DNA of 64,000 nt from Paenibacillus sp. DMB20 (GCF_000987955.1 NZ_LAZU01000003.1:1-64000); one strand, 5' to 3'. Positions 41,086 to 50,231 are shown, numbered from the stretch's first letter. Notes: generated by a model not told the origin, from the sequence alone. Made by a program: numbers and translations.

Positions 41086-41718
41086 TTGAAGGACAAAACA
41101 TTTGAAAGAAAAACAGAACTGATTGAAGCTGCGCTAAATGAATTTACTACAAAAAGTTATGATGACGCATCACTAAATACAATTATAAAAGATGCTGGCA
41201 TAAGCAAAGGGACGTTCTACTACCACTTTTCTGACAAACAGGCACTTTATTTGTATTTGCTAAAAACCTCAGTATATGCAAAATGGAAATTCATAAATGA
41301 AAAAAATTCAAACAACCCGGAATCATGCACAGACGGGGACATTTTTGAAAATTTTAAACGGCAGGCAAGGCTTGCCATAGAGTTTGCTCTGGAGTACCCC
41401 AAATATCATAAGCTTAGCAGGATGTTTTCAAAAGAACAGGGCAATCCAATATATAAAGTTGCCCAGGATCATCTTGGCAGCGATACGAAAGATATTCTTG
41501 GTGGAATGGTAGACAAGGCAATAAAGGCGGGCAATTTTAAGAAAGAGTATTCAAGAGAATTTTTAGTTAAAACTTTAAGCTATCTATTCAGCCACTTCCA
41601 TGAAATTTTTGATAAAGACGAGGATTTTGAGTTTGAAAGGATGATTTCCAACCTTGATACTTATGTTTATTTTATTCGGCATGGAATGGCAAATCATACA
41701 ATCAAGGGAGAGAATTAA
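41086..41718 (+). CDS. TetR-family regulator
   Basis: The 210-residue product starts at TTG 41086 with AGGGAG upstream; ATG 41082 is in another frame and soon stops. The helix-turn-helix is LNEFTTKSYDDASLNTIIKD, then AGISKGTFYYHFSDKQALYL. The C-terminal ligand domain is not recognisable. The perfect 40-bp palindrome upstream is its likely binding site. The next gene, a membrane protein, starts 2 bases after the stop, so it is the obvious target. The two genes are more AT-rich than the neighbouring pepF. Confidence 0.9.
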   Translation: MKDKTFERKTELIEAALNEFTTKSYDDASLNTIIKDAGISKGTFYYHFSDKQALYLYLLKTSVYAKWKFINEKNSNNPESCTDGDIFENFKRQARLAIEFALEYPKYHKLSRMFSKEQGNPIYKVAQDHLGSDTKDILGGMVDKAIKAGNFKKEYSREFLVKTLSYLFSHFHEIFDKDEDFEFERMISNLDTYVYFIRHGMANHTIKGEN

Positions 41719-41720
41719 AC

Positions 41721-42311
41721 ATGAAAAACGAAAAACTTAAACGCTACGATAAGTCTTTAGCCATTGTTTTTGGCGTATCATCCATATTATTCATCTTACT
41801 GATGGCCGTGAACACAGGCTTTTTTGACTGGGCTTTTACCAGGCATCAAAATCAATTAAGTTGGTACATTCGGCCGCTGTTTTTGATTCCTTTCTGCTTT
41901 TTTTCATACAGACGAAGCTGGGCAGGAATTTTTGGAACGATATTTTTGCTTTTAACAAGCATGTTCTGGTTTCCAGCGCCAGTTGCTGTTGATGATCAGG
42001 TAAGAGCTTTTCTGCAGATGGAAAAGGATTATTTAACCGGTGACTGGGGATTAACCAAAATCCTGATATCTCTTTTAATTCCAGTCTCGTTAACGGTTTT
42101 AAGCATGGCACTCTGGAAACGCAGCCTATGGCTTGGTATATCCGTTCTGGTTTTTATGGCTGTTGCTAAAATGTTATGGAGTGTGGCATTTGGAGGCACT
42201 TCGGGCAAGTCCATTATTTTACCTGCAATCATTGGGCTGATTATCTGTATTGCCTTGGTTTATGTCGGTTTTAAAAAGCTTGAAAAAAGAAAAAAGAGTA
42301 CCTTTATTTAA
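41721..42311 (+). CDS. Uncharacterised membrane protein, 196 aa
   Basis: The product begins MKNEKLKRYDKSLAIVFGVS. About six hydrophobic helices are visible (LAIVFGVSSILFILLMAV, WYIRPLFLIPFCFFSY, WAGIFGTIFLLLTSMFWF, LTKILISLLIPVSLTVLSMA, LWLGISVLVFMAVAKMLWSV, SIILPAIIGLIICIALVYVG), with a lysine-rich C-terminus. I do not recognise a transporter motif. It is cotranscribed with the TetR gene before it, so its expression is probably induced by the ligand of that repressor; an efflux or envelope-stress role is possible but unproved. AAGGGAG overlaps the end of the tetR gene. Confidence 0.8.
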   Translation: MKNEKLKRYDKSLAIVFGVSSILFILLMAVNTGFFDWAFTRHQNQLSWYIRPLFLIPFCFFSYRRSWAGIFGTIFLLLTSMFWFPAPVAVDDQVRAFLQMEKDYLTGDWGLTKILISLLIPVSLTVLSMALWKRSLWLGISVLVFMAVAKMLWSVAFGGTSGKSIILPAIIGLIICIALVYVGFKKLEKRKKSTFI

Positions 42312-42558
42312 AATTCGCGATTTGGCTGCTGACGTCGTGGCTGTTTGACAATTTAGTAATGACCAACATTCGGAGGAGTTCATGGCACACATTGGAAAAG
42401 TAGCAAACATGAGCATAAGTACATAGCCTCGTTATGTCGAATACATGAAATTTTTGCGATTGCCCAAGAAATAATGAGCGGCCAGTTGTTCGATGGAATA
42501 ACGCATCCGTTTATGAGTTAGGGCGTACCGTGGGGCCGAATCCTAATAACGCCTCTGG

Positions 42559-42660
42559 ATGATGCGGCCTATTTTCGAGTATGCCGAGAGCGGCGATTGG
42601 GCGTTTGATTTTGCTCCGCACGATGTAGGCACTTATCCGAAGGCCCACGGGCAGGTTTGA
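42559..42660 (+). pseudogene. Glutaminase (DUF4965 family) fragment
   Basis: The frame reads [20 protein letters not shown] then [13 protein letters not shown] and stops. RPIFEYAES and [13 protein letters not shown] are characteristic of the glutaminase A / DUF4965 family, normally near 700-800 residues. Flanking sequence (42430-42558) has frames broken by stops. Only a scrap of a once much longer gene remains. The rest of 42312-42751 shows no intact gene. Confidence 0.55.
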
Positions 42661-42751
42661 GCCAACATCTGAGTGCATATCCAATGAAATAAGGTAAACG
42701 AATCTATAGATTTCGATACACATAGACATTTGAGGTTGAAGTTGCTATTAC

Positions 42752-43030
42752 TTGGAAACGCGAAGCTTTGGTGTACCGGGAATCCATGATCAGTTGCCTC
42801 TCGGTATAAGGGCGCTCATCTGCCACGCGGTAGAAGAGTCCCCTGATGGAAACGTATGGATCCGGCTAAAGGATATAGATATTGAACCTATCCAAAGGGA
42901 CTGGTCGATCATGCATAAACGCAAAGTATCCTGCTTACCTGGAAAATATAATTCGCCCGACCCGAATTCGGCAGCTTCCATGGCCGGGATCGTTAGTCGG
43001 GCGTATTTTTCAGGAACATCGATAAATTAA
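42752..43030 (+). CDS. Possible small protein (weakly DUF960-like), 92 aa
   Basis: The frame reads METRSFGVPGIHDQLPLGIR from TTG 42752. The pattern R-x-x-x-x-G-I-x-x-x-L/I-P-L, then RLKDIDIEPIQRDWSIMHKR and KVSCLPGKY, faintly resembles the small DUF960 family, but the fit is loose. The ribosome binding site is poor (GAGG about 16 bases upstream). It lies next to decayed sequence, so it may itself be a remnant. Confidence 0.35.
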   Translation: METRSFGVPGIHDQLPLGIRALICHAVEESPDGNVWIRLKDIDIEPIQRDWSIMHKRKVSCLPGKYNSPDPNSAASMAGIVSRAYFSGTSIN

Positions 43031-43034
43031 CGTA

Positions 43035-44258
43035 TTAATAAGTTTCATAGACGAGTTGGCTGTCCAACTCAAGCTTCCGATTAAATACCGCGCAAATAAT
43101 CAGTTGTCCGGCCGGAGTGTCTCCTGCATCGTACCCGAATCGAATGGTGCCGTCTTCATGAAATTCAAGCTCGGAAAAGACTAATTCGTTCACATCTTCG
43201 TCTGGATGCGTACGGGCAATCAGGTTTAACGCTTGACCATGGAGTTCGTCAATTCGTTCCCAGGCTTTTCGGATCACGGGAGACAGCCGTTTCATGTCCG
43301 CCTTGGCGGGTACATCCGCCGTAACGGAAAGTTCCTTCCCTTTATAATGAAGGATGGCCTTATAGGAAGTTAGCGAGTTGTCGTATCGAAAAGTTCCCAT
43401 TCCCTTGATGGCATGGTCCGGCTCAACGATGAGATTATCGGCGTAACTCAGATGCTGCAGCTTCGGATTATGGCGGGTTTCCAGTTCCGAGAGTTTATTT
43501 TCCGAGCAGTAAAGCTCGGCCAAAAGCGGATTGTGTCCGAGGTCCAAGCTTGTGAGATGGTTGTTGAAGCATCTTAAACTCCGTAAAGCCGGGCTGCCGG
43601 TTACATTCAAATTCCGTAAATGATTGTTATTGCAGCGGATTTCCACCAGGTTCCTGCAATTTTTTATATTCAAGCCGATCAAATAATTGTTTCCGCAATC
43701 AAGATGCGTTAGTTGTGTGTTTTGATCCAACTCCAAACCAAACATGGAGGTATAGCCGCAGTTAAGTTCCTTTAAATCGACGTTCTGCTCTAAATGCAGC
43801 TCTGAAAGGATATTCCAATAACAGACCAACGTGGCGAGTTTGGGATTGCTGCTGACATCCAGTTGCCAAAGGCGGTTATAACCGCAATCCAGCGCTTCCA
43901 ATCTAACATTGGCCGTCAAATCCAATGAATGAATCTCGTTTTTGTTGCAAGATAGCTTTTCGAGGTTCGTATTATGAACCGTTTCTAAAGAAATGAGTTT
44001 GTTGCCCCCGCATTCTAAAATTCTCAGCTTCGTATTCTTGCTAATGTCAAGCTCCGTCAAGTGATTGAACGAGCAATCAAGCTCTTCCAGAGAAGCGAAG
44101 TATTCAATCCCTTTCAGACTGGAAAAGCGTTGATTCGCAATCTCCAGGGTTACGATTCCCTCCACATCGCCCGTCTGAATCCGTTCGCGATTTCCGGAAA
44201 ATTGCTCCAATACAAACGCCTTAAAACGCTCATCAATGAAATCTTCGGTAATATCCAT
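43035..44258 (-). CDS. Leucine-rich-repeat protein with C-terminal DUF2004-like domain
   Basis: The 407-residue product begins MDITEDFIDERFKAFVLEQF. From about residue 35 to 270 it is built of LRR units of 21-22 residues, with a cysteine in most of them (LEELDCSFNHLTELDISKNT, LRILECGGNKLISLETVHNT, LTHLDCGNNYLIGLNIKNCR). The C-terminal 130 residues (IRKAWERIDELHGQALNLIA, LEFHEDGTIRFGYDAGDTPA) look like DUF2004-type domains of unknown function. No signal peptide, so it is cytoplasmic, probably a protein-binding scaffold. ATG 44258 has GGGGAG upstream; the frame extends to 44333 without a better site. Confidence 0.85.
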   Translation of the reverse strand: MDITEDFIDERFKAFVLEQFSGNRERIQTGDVEGIVTLEIANQRFSSLKGIEYFASLEELDCSFNHLTELDISKNTKLRILECGGNKLISLETVHNTNLEKLSCNKNEIHSLDLTANVRLEALDCGYNRLWQLDVSSNPKLATLVCYWNILSELHLEQNVDLKELNCGYTSMFGLELDQNTQLTHLDCGNNYLIGLNIKNCRNLVEIRCNNNHLRNLNVTGSPALRSLRCFNNHLTSLDLGHNPLLAELYCSENKLSELETRHNPKLQHLSYADNLIVEPDHAIKGMGTFRYDNSLTSYKAILHYKGKELSVTADVPAKADMKRLSPVIRKAWERIDELHGQALNLIARTHPDEDVNELVFSELEFHEDGTIRFGYDAGDTPAGQLIICAVFNRKLELDSQLVYETY

Positions 44259-44331
44259 GGCATATCTCCCCAGCAATTTGGTTTCTCCGTTCCATCCTGC
44301 AGTACGTCTCGCTATGTGTCGGGTAATTAAC

Positions 44332-44505
44332 ATGTTTAAAGTACTCTACTTCAACATCTCTTGCAGGGAGTTTGCCGAGCTGCGGCATTGGGTGGATGAA
44401 AATGATGGAATTGATGCAAAAAAGGAACTGGTGATCGTGTGTACATGGACTGAGCAGCAGGTCGCCAAAACTGAAGAAATCATGGCCGCTTGGTTGTACG
44501 GCTAG
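44332..44505 (+). CDS. Possible small protein, 57 aa
   Basis: From ATG 44332 the frame reads MFKVLYFNISCREFAELRHW, ending TEEIMAAWLYG. The composition is protein-like, but no ribosome binding site is visible, and I do not recognise it. It fills the gap between the divergent LRR and hydrolase genes. It could be a fragment. Confidence 0.3.
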   Translation: MFKVLYFNISCREFAELRHWVDENDGIDAKKELVIVCTWTEQQVAKTEEIMAAWLYG

Positions 44506-44557
44506 AATACGGGCAGGTTGATCTAACCTCAATCAAGTACTGAAGGGGGAGAGGATA

Positions 44558-45331
44558 ATGATGCATTATGTTCGCGCCGGTTCCGGGAAGCCGCTATTCC
44601 TGATTCACGGCTTTCTCGGCACTTGGAGGATTTTCGAGGAAGTTATGCCGAAGTTGGCCTTACACTACGATGTCATTGCCGTAGACTTACCGGGGCAGGG
44701 GAAGAGCGATCCGGATGAAGATACGAAAAGCGTTGAGCATTACGCCGAGGCGGTGCTTGCCTTGCAGGATGAGCTCGGGATTGATCAAGCGGTATGGATC
44801 GGCCATTCGCTCGGAGGATATATCGCCCAATCCGCTGTCGAACGGTATCCTGAAAGGTTACATGCAGCCGTCTTCGCTTATGCTACAGCGGTGGGAGCCA
44901 ACGAGGAATTGGCCTCTTTTTGCAAAACATTGCAACAGGAAGTCATCGAGCATGGTGTTGGGCCGTTTTCGGAGCGCCATATTCCACGATTCTTTGCAGA
45001 GCGGTCGGATCCGAAACAGATCGGATTCGCAATAGAGGTTGCCAAGGAATCCTCCGCAGCCGGTATCCTCGCAGCGCTTTCCGCGATCGCCTCGCATCCT
45101 GATCAAGTCGAAACGCTTAAGCAAGCGACCCTTCCCATGCTGGAGGTCGTTGGTTTGTATGACCATCTGCAAGCACGCTACGAGGCCAAATCCTCCTATT
45201 TGACCCGGGTTGAAACTCCAACCTCGCACATGGGATTCCAGGATGATCCCGACTTGTTTGCAAGCATTTTGATGAAATGGCTGGACGACCGGGTATTCCG
45301 AAGTAAAGTTCGGAATGGCGGGCAGCAGTAA
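44558..45331 (+). CDS. Alpha/beta hydrolase
   Basis: The 257-residue product begins MMHYVRAGSGKPLFLIHGFL. The fold's marks are the oxyanion HGF, AVDLPGQGKSDPD, the nucleophile elbow GHSLGGYIAQ, EVVGLYDHLQ with the acid and TPTSHMGFQDDP with the histidine. It probably hydrolyses an ester, lactone or C-C bond in the cytoplasm; the substrate is unknown. AAGGGGGAGAGG precedes the ATG. Single gene. Confidence 0.9.
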   Translation: MMHYVRAGSGKPLFLIHGFLGTWRIFEEVMPKLALHYDVIAVDLPGQGKSDPDEDTKSVEHYAEAVLALQDELGIDQAVWIGHSLGGYIAQSAVERYPERLHAAVFAYATAVGANEELASFCKTLQQEVIEHGVGPFSERHIPRFFAERSDPKQIGFAIEVAKESSAAGILAALSAIASHPDQVETLKQATLPMLEVVGLYDHLQARYEAKSSYLTRVETPTSHMGFQDDPDLFASILMKWLDDRVFRSKVRNGGQQ

Positions 45332-45413
45332 AAAGTATCAGGAAAAGAAAATCGCGTATCGCAAGCGGACCGGCCTTCCATGCCATATTATGGTTCTCCA
45401 ATCAATCATGGAA

Positions 45414-46217
45414 TTAGGAGAAAAGCAGCGGAGTTCCTGCCAGATTCGCTTGCGCTGCGTATTCGGTCGGCGACAGGCCGCAGTGCTTTTTGAACACCCG
45501 GTGAAAATACGAAGTATCGTAGTACCCGAGATACTGCGATATGTCGGCGACCGTCATATCCGAGCCCAGCAGCAGGCTGTAGGCTTCCAGCATGCGCAGC
45601 TGATGCATATACCGGATCGGGGAAAGGCCGCACACTTCTTTGAAGACGGCGGTGATGTAATTGGGTGAACGGCCGATCAGCGCAGCCAACTGCGAAATCT
45701 CGATCTGTTCTCGGTAATGCTCCAGCAGGTAGGCCTTGATCGTCTCGGCATATTTGAGCTTGCTCGGTGTAAGCGTAGGTCTATCCAGCTCCCTGGCGAT
45801 CATGCCGAGCAGTTCCTGCAGAATGCCGAGGCAGATGATGGAACGGTAGTTCCTGCCGCTCCGCATCTCATCATACAGTCTTTCACAGCGGTGATAGGCG
45901 TATTGACTCGAGGATAGCTTGAATTTTACGAAATGTCCTTTATCCACAAATGGAATCCCTGTCTGAACCCCCGTCTCGCACGTAAATAAAACGGTAAACT
46001 TTTGGTGGGGGACCCCATTCATATTTTCGCCTGCTCTCCGGGCTCCTTTGGGAATGAAGAGCACGTCTTCCGCTTCGGCGGTCACCACGTTTCCGTTGAT
46101 TTCATACCGGACTTGCCCCTCCCGAACGACCACGAGAACGTTATGCGTAATCGTTTCGAGCTGGGTCCGCCAATGGGGAATATGATTATCGAAATTTACA
46201 CTCATCATCTGAAGCAT
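45414..46217 (-). CDS. AraC-family regulator with cupin sensor domain
   Basis: The 267-residue product begins MLQMMSVNFDNHIPHWRTQL. The N-terminal cupin (HNVLVVVREGQVRYEINGNV, EDVLFIPKGARRAG) would bind a small ligand, often a sugar. Two helix-turn-helix units follow (ISQLAALIGRSPNYITAVFK; VADISQYLGYYDTSYFHRVF, then KKHCGLSPTEYAAQ). AAGAGGTG stands before ATG 46217; the longer frame to 46238 overlaps this site. It diverges from the sulfatase gene, so it probably regulates it in response to a sulfated or free sugar. Confidence 0.9.
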   Translation of the reverse strand: MLQMMSVNFDNHIPHWRTQLETITHNVLVVVREGQVRYEINGNVVTAEAEDVLFIPKGARRAGENMNGVPHQKFTVLFTCETGVQTGIPFVDKGHFVKFKLSSSQYAYHRCERLYDEMRSGRNYRSIICLGILQELLGMIARELDRPTLTPSKLKYAETIKAYLLEHYREQIEISQLAALIGRSPNYITAVFKEVCGLSPIRYMHQLRMLEAYSLLLGSDMTVADISQYLGYYDTSYFHRVFKKHCGLSPTEYAAQANLAGTPLLFS

Positions 46218-46426
46218 CTTTAACACCTCTTTGCCCATTTCCTTAATGAAACCCTATCATACCGGGATAGGGACGTAAATATGCCGAGCGGGCAATCTGC
46301 ACGGATCTTGAAAATGGATATAGAAATGTACAACGAAGAAAGGAAATATACATGGACGCTGGAACCGGAGCATGCCTATAATTCACCTGCAAAGGCATTT
46401 CATATCCGGAGAGGATGGATGAATCG

Positions 46427-47893
46427 ATGAGAGTGTTACTGCTGGATTTGGACTCAACGAGACCGGACCACCTGGGCTGCTACGGCTACCACCGGAATAC
46501 CTCCCCCAACATTGACCGGATCGCGGCCGAAGGCGTCCGCTTCGACAACTATTACACCTCGGATGCGCCCTGCTTTCCGTCGCGCTCCGCGCTGATGACG
46601 GGCCGCTTCGGCATCCATAACGGCGTAGTAGGGCATGGAGGAACGGCTGCCGACGTCCGGTATGAAGGTGCGGACCGGGATTTTCATGACAAGCTGGCCA
46701 CGGAGAGTTTCCCGGCGATTTTCCGGCGCGCGGGCATGAGGACGGCATTGGTAAGCCCGTTTGGCGAGCGGCATTCCGCATGGACCTTTTATGCCGGATT
46801 TAACGAAATTTATAATACGGGCAAAGGCGGCATGGAATCCGCCGAGGAGGTTACTCCCGTCGTGCTGGACTGGATCGAACGTAACGGGGAGCAGGAAGAC
46901 TGGATGCTGTACGTAAATTATTGGGACCCGCATACCCCGTACCGCGCACCGGAGTCTTTCGGCAATCCGTTCAAGAACGAACCGCTTCCGGATTGGATCA
47001 CGGAGGAGGTTCTGGAACTTCACAAGCAAAAGGTCGGTCCTCACGGCGCAAACGAAATCAATATGTATAACAGCGGCACGTCGCCCGATTATCCCCGCCA
47101 TCCGGGCGAAATTCGATCCATGGACGATTTGAGAACAATGATTGACGGCTACGACTGCGGCGTCCGGCACATGGATGGCCATATCGGAAAAATCTTCAAG
47201 CTCCTGGAGGAAAAAGGGGTCATGGACGATCTGGTCATCATCATTACCGCCGACCATGGCGAGAACATGGGGGAACTCGGTATCTACGGCGAACACGGAA
47301 CCGCGGATCAGGCCACATGCCGCATCCCGATGATCATCCGGTGGCCGGGGCTGCAGAAGGGTATTGCCGATGCTTCGTTCCACTATCACCTCGACCTGCT
47401 GCCGACGGTAGCGGAACTGTTAAACGTTGAACCGATGAAGAGCTGGGACGGCAGCAGCTATGCCGATAGCTTGCGAAGCGGGAAGCCGGCCGGGCGTGAT
47501 TATTTGGTGGTGTCCCAATGCGCTCACGTCTGCCAGCGCAGCGTTCGGTTCGGGGACTGGCTGTACATTCGCACGTATCATGACGGGTATCACCTGTTTG
47601 ACAAGGAAATGCTGTTTAACCTGTCGAAGGATATCCATGAGCAGAACAACCTGGCCCATGAGCGAAGGGATCTCTGCAAGGAAGCCGTCTATTTGCTGAA
47701 CGAGTGGCATGATCACATGATGGAGACGATGAAATTCGACGTCGATCCGTTGTGGACCGTGATCCGGGAAGGCGGGCCATACCATGCCAAAGGTCATTTG
47801 CCGATGTACATTGAACGTTTGAAGATGACGGGGAGGGAGCACGCCGTGCCTGAACTGATGCGCCGTCATCCGAGAGAGTTCGCACGGAAATAA
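46427..47893 (+). CDS. Type I sulfatase (formylglycine-dependent)
   Basis: The 488-residue product begins MRVLLLDLDSTRPDHLGCYG. The C-x-P-S-R motif (SDAPCFPSRSALMTGRFGIH, Cys49) is the site converted to formylglycine by a maturase not present in the window. DLDSTRPDH and ITADHGENMGE provide metal ligands. There is no signal peptide, so it acts in the cytoplasm on imported substrates, perhaps sulfated sugars; some relatives are phosphonate or phosphoryl hydrolases. ATG 46427 is preferred because GGAGAGG lies upstream; ATG 46415 directly abuts that site. It diverges from an AraC regulator. Confidence 0.9.
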   Translation: MRVLLLDLDSTRPDHLGCYGYHRNTSPNIDRIAAEGVRFDNYYTSDAPCFPSRSALMTGRFGIHNGVVGHGGTAADVRYEGADRDFHDKLATESFPAIFRRAGMRTALVSPFGERHSAWTFYAGFNEIYNTGKGGMESAEEVTPVVLDWIERNGEQEDWMLYVNYWDPHTPYRAPESFGNPFKNEPLPDWITEEVLELHKQKVGPHGANEINMYNSGTSPDYPRHPGEIRSMDDLRTMIDGYDCGVRHMDGHIGKIFKLLEEKGVMDDLVIIITADHGENMGELGIYGEHGTADQATCRIPMIIRWPGLQKGIADASFHYHLDLLPTVAELLNVEPMKSWDGSSYADSLRSGKPAGRDYLVVSQCAHVCQRSVRFGDWLYIRTYHDGYHLFDKEMLFNLSKDIHEQNNLAHERRDLCKEAVYLLNEWHDHMMETMKFDVDPLWTVIREGGPYHAKGHLPMYIERLKMTGREHAVPELMRRHPREFARK

Positions 47894-47908
47894 GCGGGGT
47901 CGTCGAAC

Positions 47909-47936
47909 AGGGCTATCGTTATGCGATAGTCCCTTT
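47909..47936 (+). terminator. Hairpin after the sulfatase gene
   Basis: GGGCTATCG and CGATAGTCCC (about 47910-47933) pair around TTATG, followed by TTTTG. A modest terminator. Confidence 0.6.
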
Positions 47937-48284
47937 TGCGATCGGGGCAAAAATCGGTCAGGAACCACGATAATGGGGGATGACAAGCCCTGCGAAAAAT
48001 GCCATTATTAAAGCACATCGTTATTGCCGATATCAAATAATCGATCTCCGCAATCGATAAGAAATCATAACGTATTTTACATGCTATGGTATAAGGAAGA
48101 TCATGGATGCTGCATACGAGTTATAAATCGTTAAGGGCTATGGTTACAGGGCCGTTAAGTAAATTTGTTCCAATCAACCGCCCGTATCGGATAAGCTGTC
48201 ATCGGGTATCGGAAACCTTGGCGATGGAAAGGATTAGGAGCATCCGGGTTTGGTATCCACTTAAAATAAGGGAGTGAAGAATCT
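47937..48284. other. Non-coding stretch before the VOC gene
   Basis: I see no gene. CGTATCGGATAAGCTG...GGTATCGGAAACC (48183-48218) faintly recalls the intergenic repeat ends of the first 13 kb, but it is too weak to call. Confidence 0.35.
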
Positions 48285-48665
48285 ATGATTACTAAAGTCG
48301 GTCAGATTATGTTGTATGTAAATAACCAAGACGAGGCCGTGAATTTTTGGACGGAAAAATTAGGATTTGACGTTATTTCCGAAGAAAATAATGGTCAGGG
48401 CATGAGATGGATTGAAATTGCTCCAACAAAGGGCGCCGAAACAAGCATCATTTTGCACAATAAAGAAATCGTTGCCAAAATGTCTCCGGGATTAAACCTG
48501 GGTACGCCTTCTTTAATGTTTTTTGTGGAAAATCTCGATGAATTACATAGCGACTTCTCCAATAAAAAAATCAAAGTGGGGGAAATTGTAAATATGCCTT
48601 CCGGCAGAGTATTTAACTTTGCAGATGACGAAGACAATTACTTTGCGGTAATGGAAAAAAAATAA
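48285..48665 (+). CDS. VOC (glyoxalase/bleomycin-resistance fold) protein
   Basis: The 126-residue product begins MITKVGQIMLYVNNQDEAVN. It shows the two beta-alpha-beta-beta-beta units of the vicinal oxygen chelate fold: QIMLYVNNQDEAVNFWTEKL, GFDVI, GTPSLMFFVENLDELHSDFS and RVFNFADDEDNYFAVMEK with the final glutamate. It may be a dioxygenase, isomerase or antibiotic-binding protein; metal ligands are not complete enough to decide. AAGGGAGTG precedes ATG. A terminator follows at 48694. Single gene. Confidence 0.88.
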   Translation: MITKVGQIMLYVNNQDEAVNFWTEKLGFDVISEENNGQGMRWIEIAPTKGAETSIILHNKEIVAKMSPGLNLGTPSLMFFVENLDELHSDFSNKKIKVGEIVNMPSGRVFNFADDEDNYFAVMEKK

Positions 48666-48693
48666 ATTGTTAATAAGAACATACATGTATACT

Positions 48694-48717
48694 AAGTCGC
48701 CATATTGGCGGCTTTTT
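48694..48717 (+). terminator. Terminator after the VOC gene
   Basis: AGTCGCCA (48695-48702) pairs with TGGCGGCT (48706-48713) with one wobble, then TTTT. Confidence 0.75.
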
Positions 48718-48846
48718 CAATATTATCGATATAAGTTCTTGTCCCCGGCTGACAGCCGATTTAGTGAGTAACTAACAGACTTTGATTATACTTTCATGCA
48801 GTGTTCGCTATAATGGATACATTGAGTGAGGAAAGGGATGTAATTC

Positions 48847-49974
48847 ATGAAGAAAGCGATCGTCATCGGATCAGGAATTCTTGGGGCATCGACGGCATTC
48901 CAGTTGGGAAAGATGGGGGCAGATGTCCTTATAGTAGACCGCAATGATAAAGGACAGGCTACGGATGCCGCTGCCGGCATTATCTGCCCCTGGCTATCGC
49001 AAAGACGTAATCAGGCATGGTACCGGCTGGCCAAGGCAGGCGCACGTTATTACCCCGGGTTGATTAACGAACTCAAAAGCGAAGGCGAAACCGAAACAGG
49101 ATATGCTCAAGTTGGTGCTCTTAACATTCATGATGATTTGGAGAAAATCAGAAAGATGGAAGAGCGGGCACAACTACGAAAAGCGGATGCACCGGAGATC
49201 GGCGGAATTACCCGACTTGATGAAAAAGAAACCCATGAGCTGTTTCCTCTTTTAGAAGAAGGTTATCATTCCGTACACATCAGCGGAGCCGCCCGTATAG
49301 ATGGTCGTGCGCTGCGCGATGCTTTGGTCCGATCGGCACAAAGAAACGGAGCCGTCCTGATAAACGGCGATGCCAAACTTCAATATCAGTCGAATCATGT
49401 AACAGGAGTAACCGTCGGCGCAGAAAGCTTCTCGTCTGATGTAGTCATTGTGTGTGCAGGTGCATGGGCTAATCAACTGCTGCAGCCATTGGGCATTCAC
49501 TTTAAGGTTCGTTTTCAAAAAGCGCAAATTATGCATTTGCAGGTTCCTGACAGAGAAAACACAGGCGCTTGGCCTGTAGTTATGCCTCCTTCTGATCAAT
49601 ATCTCTTGGCTTTCGATCAACAGAAGATCGTAATAGGGGCGACTCACGAAAATGAAATTGAGGGTTACGATACAAGGGTAACGGCAGGCGGAATACAGGA
49701 AATTCTGAATAAAGGGTTAGCATTGGCACCTGGATTAGCAAACAGCGCGTTTCAGGAGGTAAGAGTCGGTTTTCGCCCTTTTACGCCTGGTTTCCTTCCG
49801 GTGATAGGCGTTGTTCCCGGCTGGGACGGTCTTATAACGGCAAACGGACTTGGAGCGTCCGGTCTGACGATGGGCCCCTTTATGGGCAGCCAGCTGGCAA
49901 AGTTGGCATTGGGAATGGCTCTGGATATCGATATTAACGATTATGATATTCGAAATGCAATGGATGAACGTTGA
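48847..49974 (+). CDS. FAD-dependent amine/amino-acid oxidoreductase (DadA/DAO family)
   Basis: The 375-residue product begins MKKAIVIGSGILGASTAFQL, the FAD-binding Rossmann motif, followed by LIVDRNDKGQATDAAAGIIC. DVVIVCAGAWANQLLQPLGI and the C-terminal VRVGFRPFTPGFLPVIGVVP, GLGASGLTMGP complete the D-amino-acid oxidase/dehydrogenase fold. It would oxidise an amino acid or secondary amine. The specific substrate cannot be read. GAGGAAAGGG lies before the ATG and TATAAT at 48809-48814 may be its -10. Single gene, ended by the hairpins at 50038. Confidence 0.88.
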   Translation: MKKAIVIGSGILGASTAFQLGKMGADVLIVDRNDKGQATDAAAGIICPWLSQRRNQAWYRLAKAGARYYPGLINELKSEGETETGYAQVGALNIHDDLEKIRKMEERAQLRKADAPEIGGITRLDEKETHELFPLLEEGYHSVHISGAARIDGRALRDALVRSAQRNGAVLINGDAKLQYQSNHVTGVTVGAESFSSDVVIVCAGAWANQLLQPLGIHFKVRFQKAQIMHLQVPDRENTGAWPVVMPPSDQYLLAFDQQKIVIGATHENEIEGYDTRVTAGGIQEILNKGLALAPGLANSAFQEVRVGFRPFTPGFLPVIGVVPGWDGLITANGLGASGLTMGPFMGSQLAKLALGMALDIDINDYDIRNAMDER

Positions 49975-50037
49975 CCCGAGGAGAACAAGATCGAAAAGGG
50001 GCACGCGGAGGATTTGAAGGACAAGATCATACACGTA

Positions 50038-50085
50038 AGAAACCGTGATTATCACGGTTTTTTGTTTGCGTGCCCGAAGGCACGC
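50038..50085 (+). terminator. Tandem hairpins: terminator plus tetraloop stem
   Basis: AAACCGTGAT (50040-50049) pairs with ATCACGGTTT (50051-50060), then a T run. Immediately after, GCGTGCC (50068-50074) pairs exactly with GGCACGC (50079-50085) around CGAA. GGGCACGC upstream (about 49998) can compete for the same arm, so two foldings are possible. Confidence 0.75.
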
Positions 50086-50153
50086 ATCCTCTAGCCGGTG
50101 AGGTTGAACCTACATTCGAGATGGATTTTTCGGACAAAGGTGTTGGAAAAAGT

Positions 50154-50182
50154 TTGACTTTTTTCAGTTTTATTGGTATAAA
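50154..50182 (+). promoter_or_regulatory. Near-consensus sigma-A promoter of the CGNR gene
   Basis: TTGACT (50154-50159), 17-base spacer, TATAAA (50177-50182), about 50 bases before ATG 50232. It is the clearest constitutive-looking promoter in the window. Confidence 0.8.
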
Positions 50183-50231
50183 CGGATTGAGTGCATCAAT
50201 CCATTTAATTTATCTTAGGAGCGTCTTATTC

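Noticed and set aside
46454..47389. A 311-codon minus-strand frame opposite the sulfatase
   Set aside because: Shadow frame created by GC-rich codons of the sulfatase; no start signal or motif.
48183..48218. A further copy of the intergenic repeat
   Set aside because: Only short pieces (CGGATAA, TATCGGAAACC) match; this can be chance.
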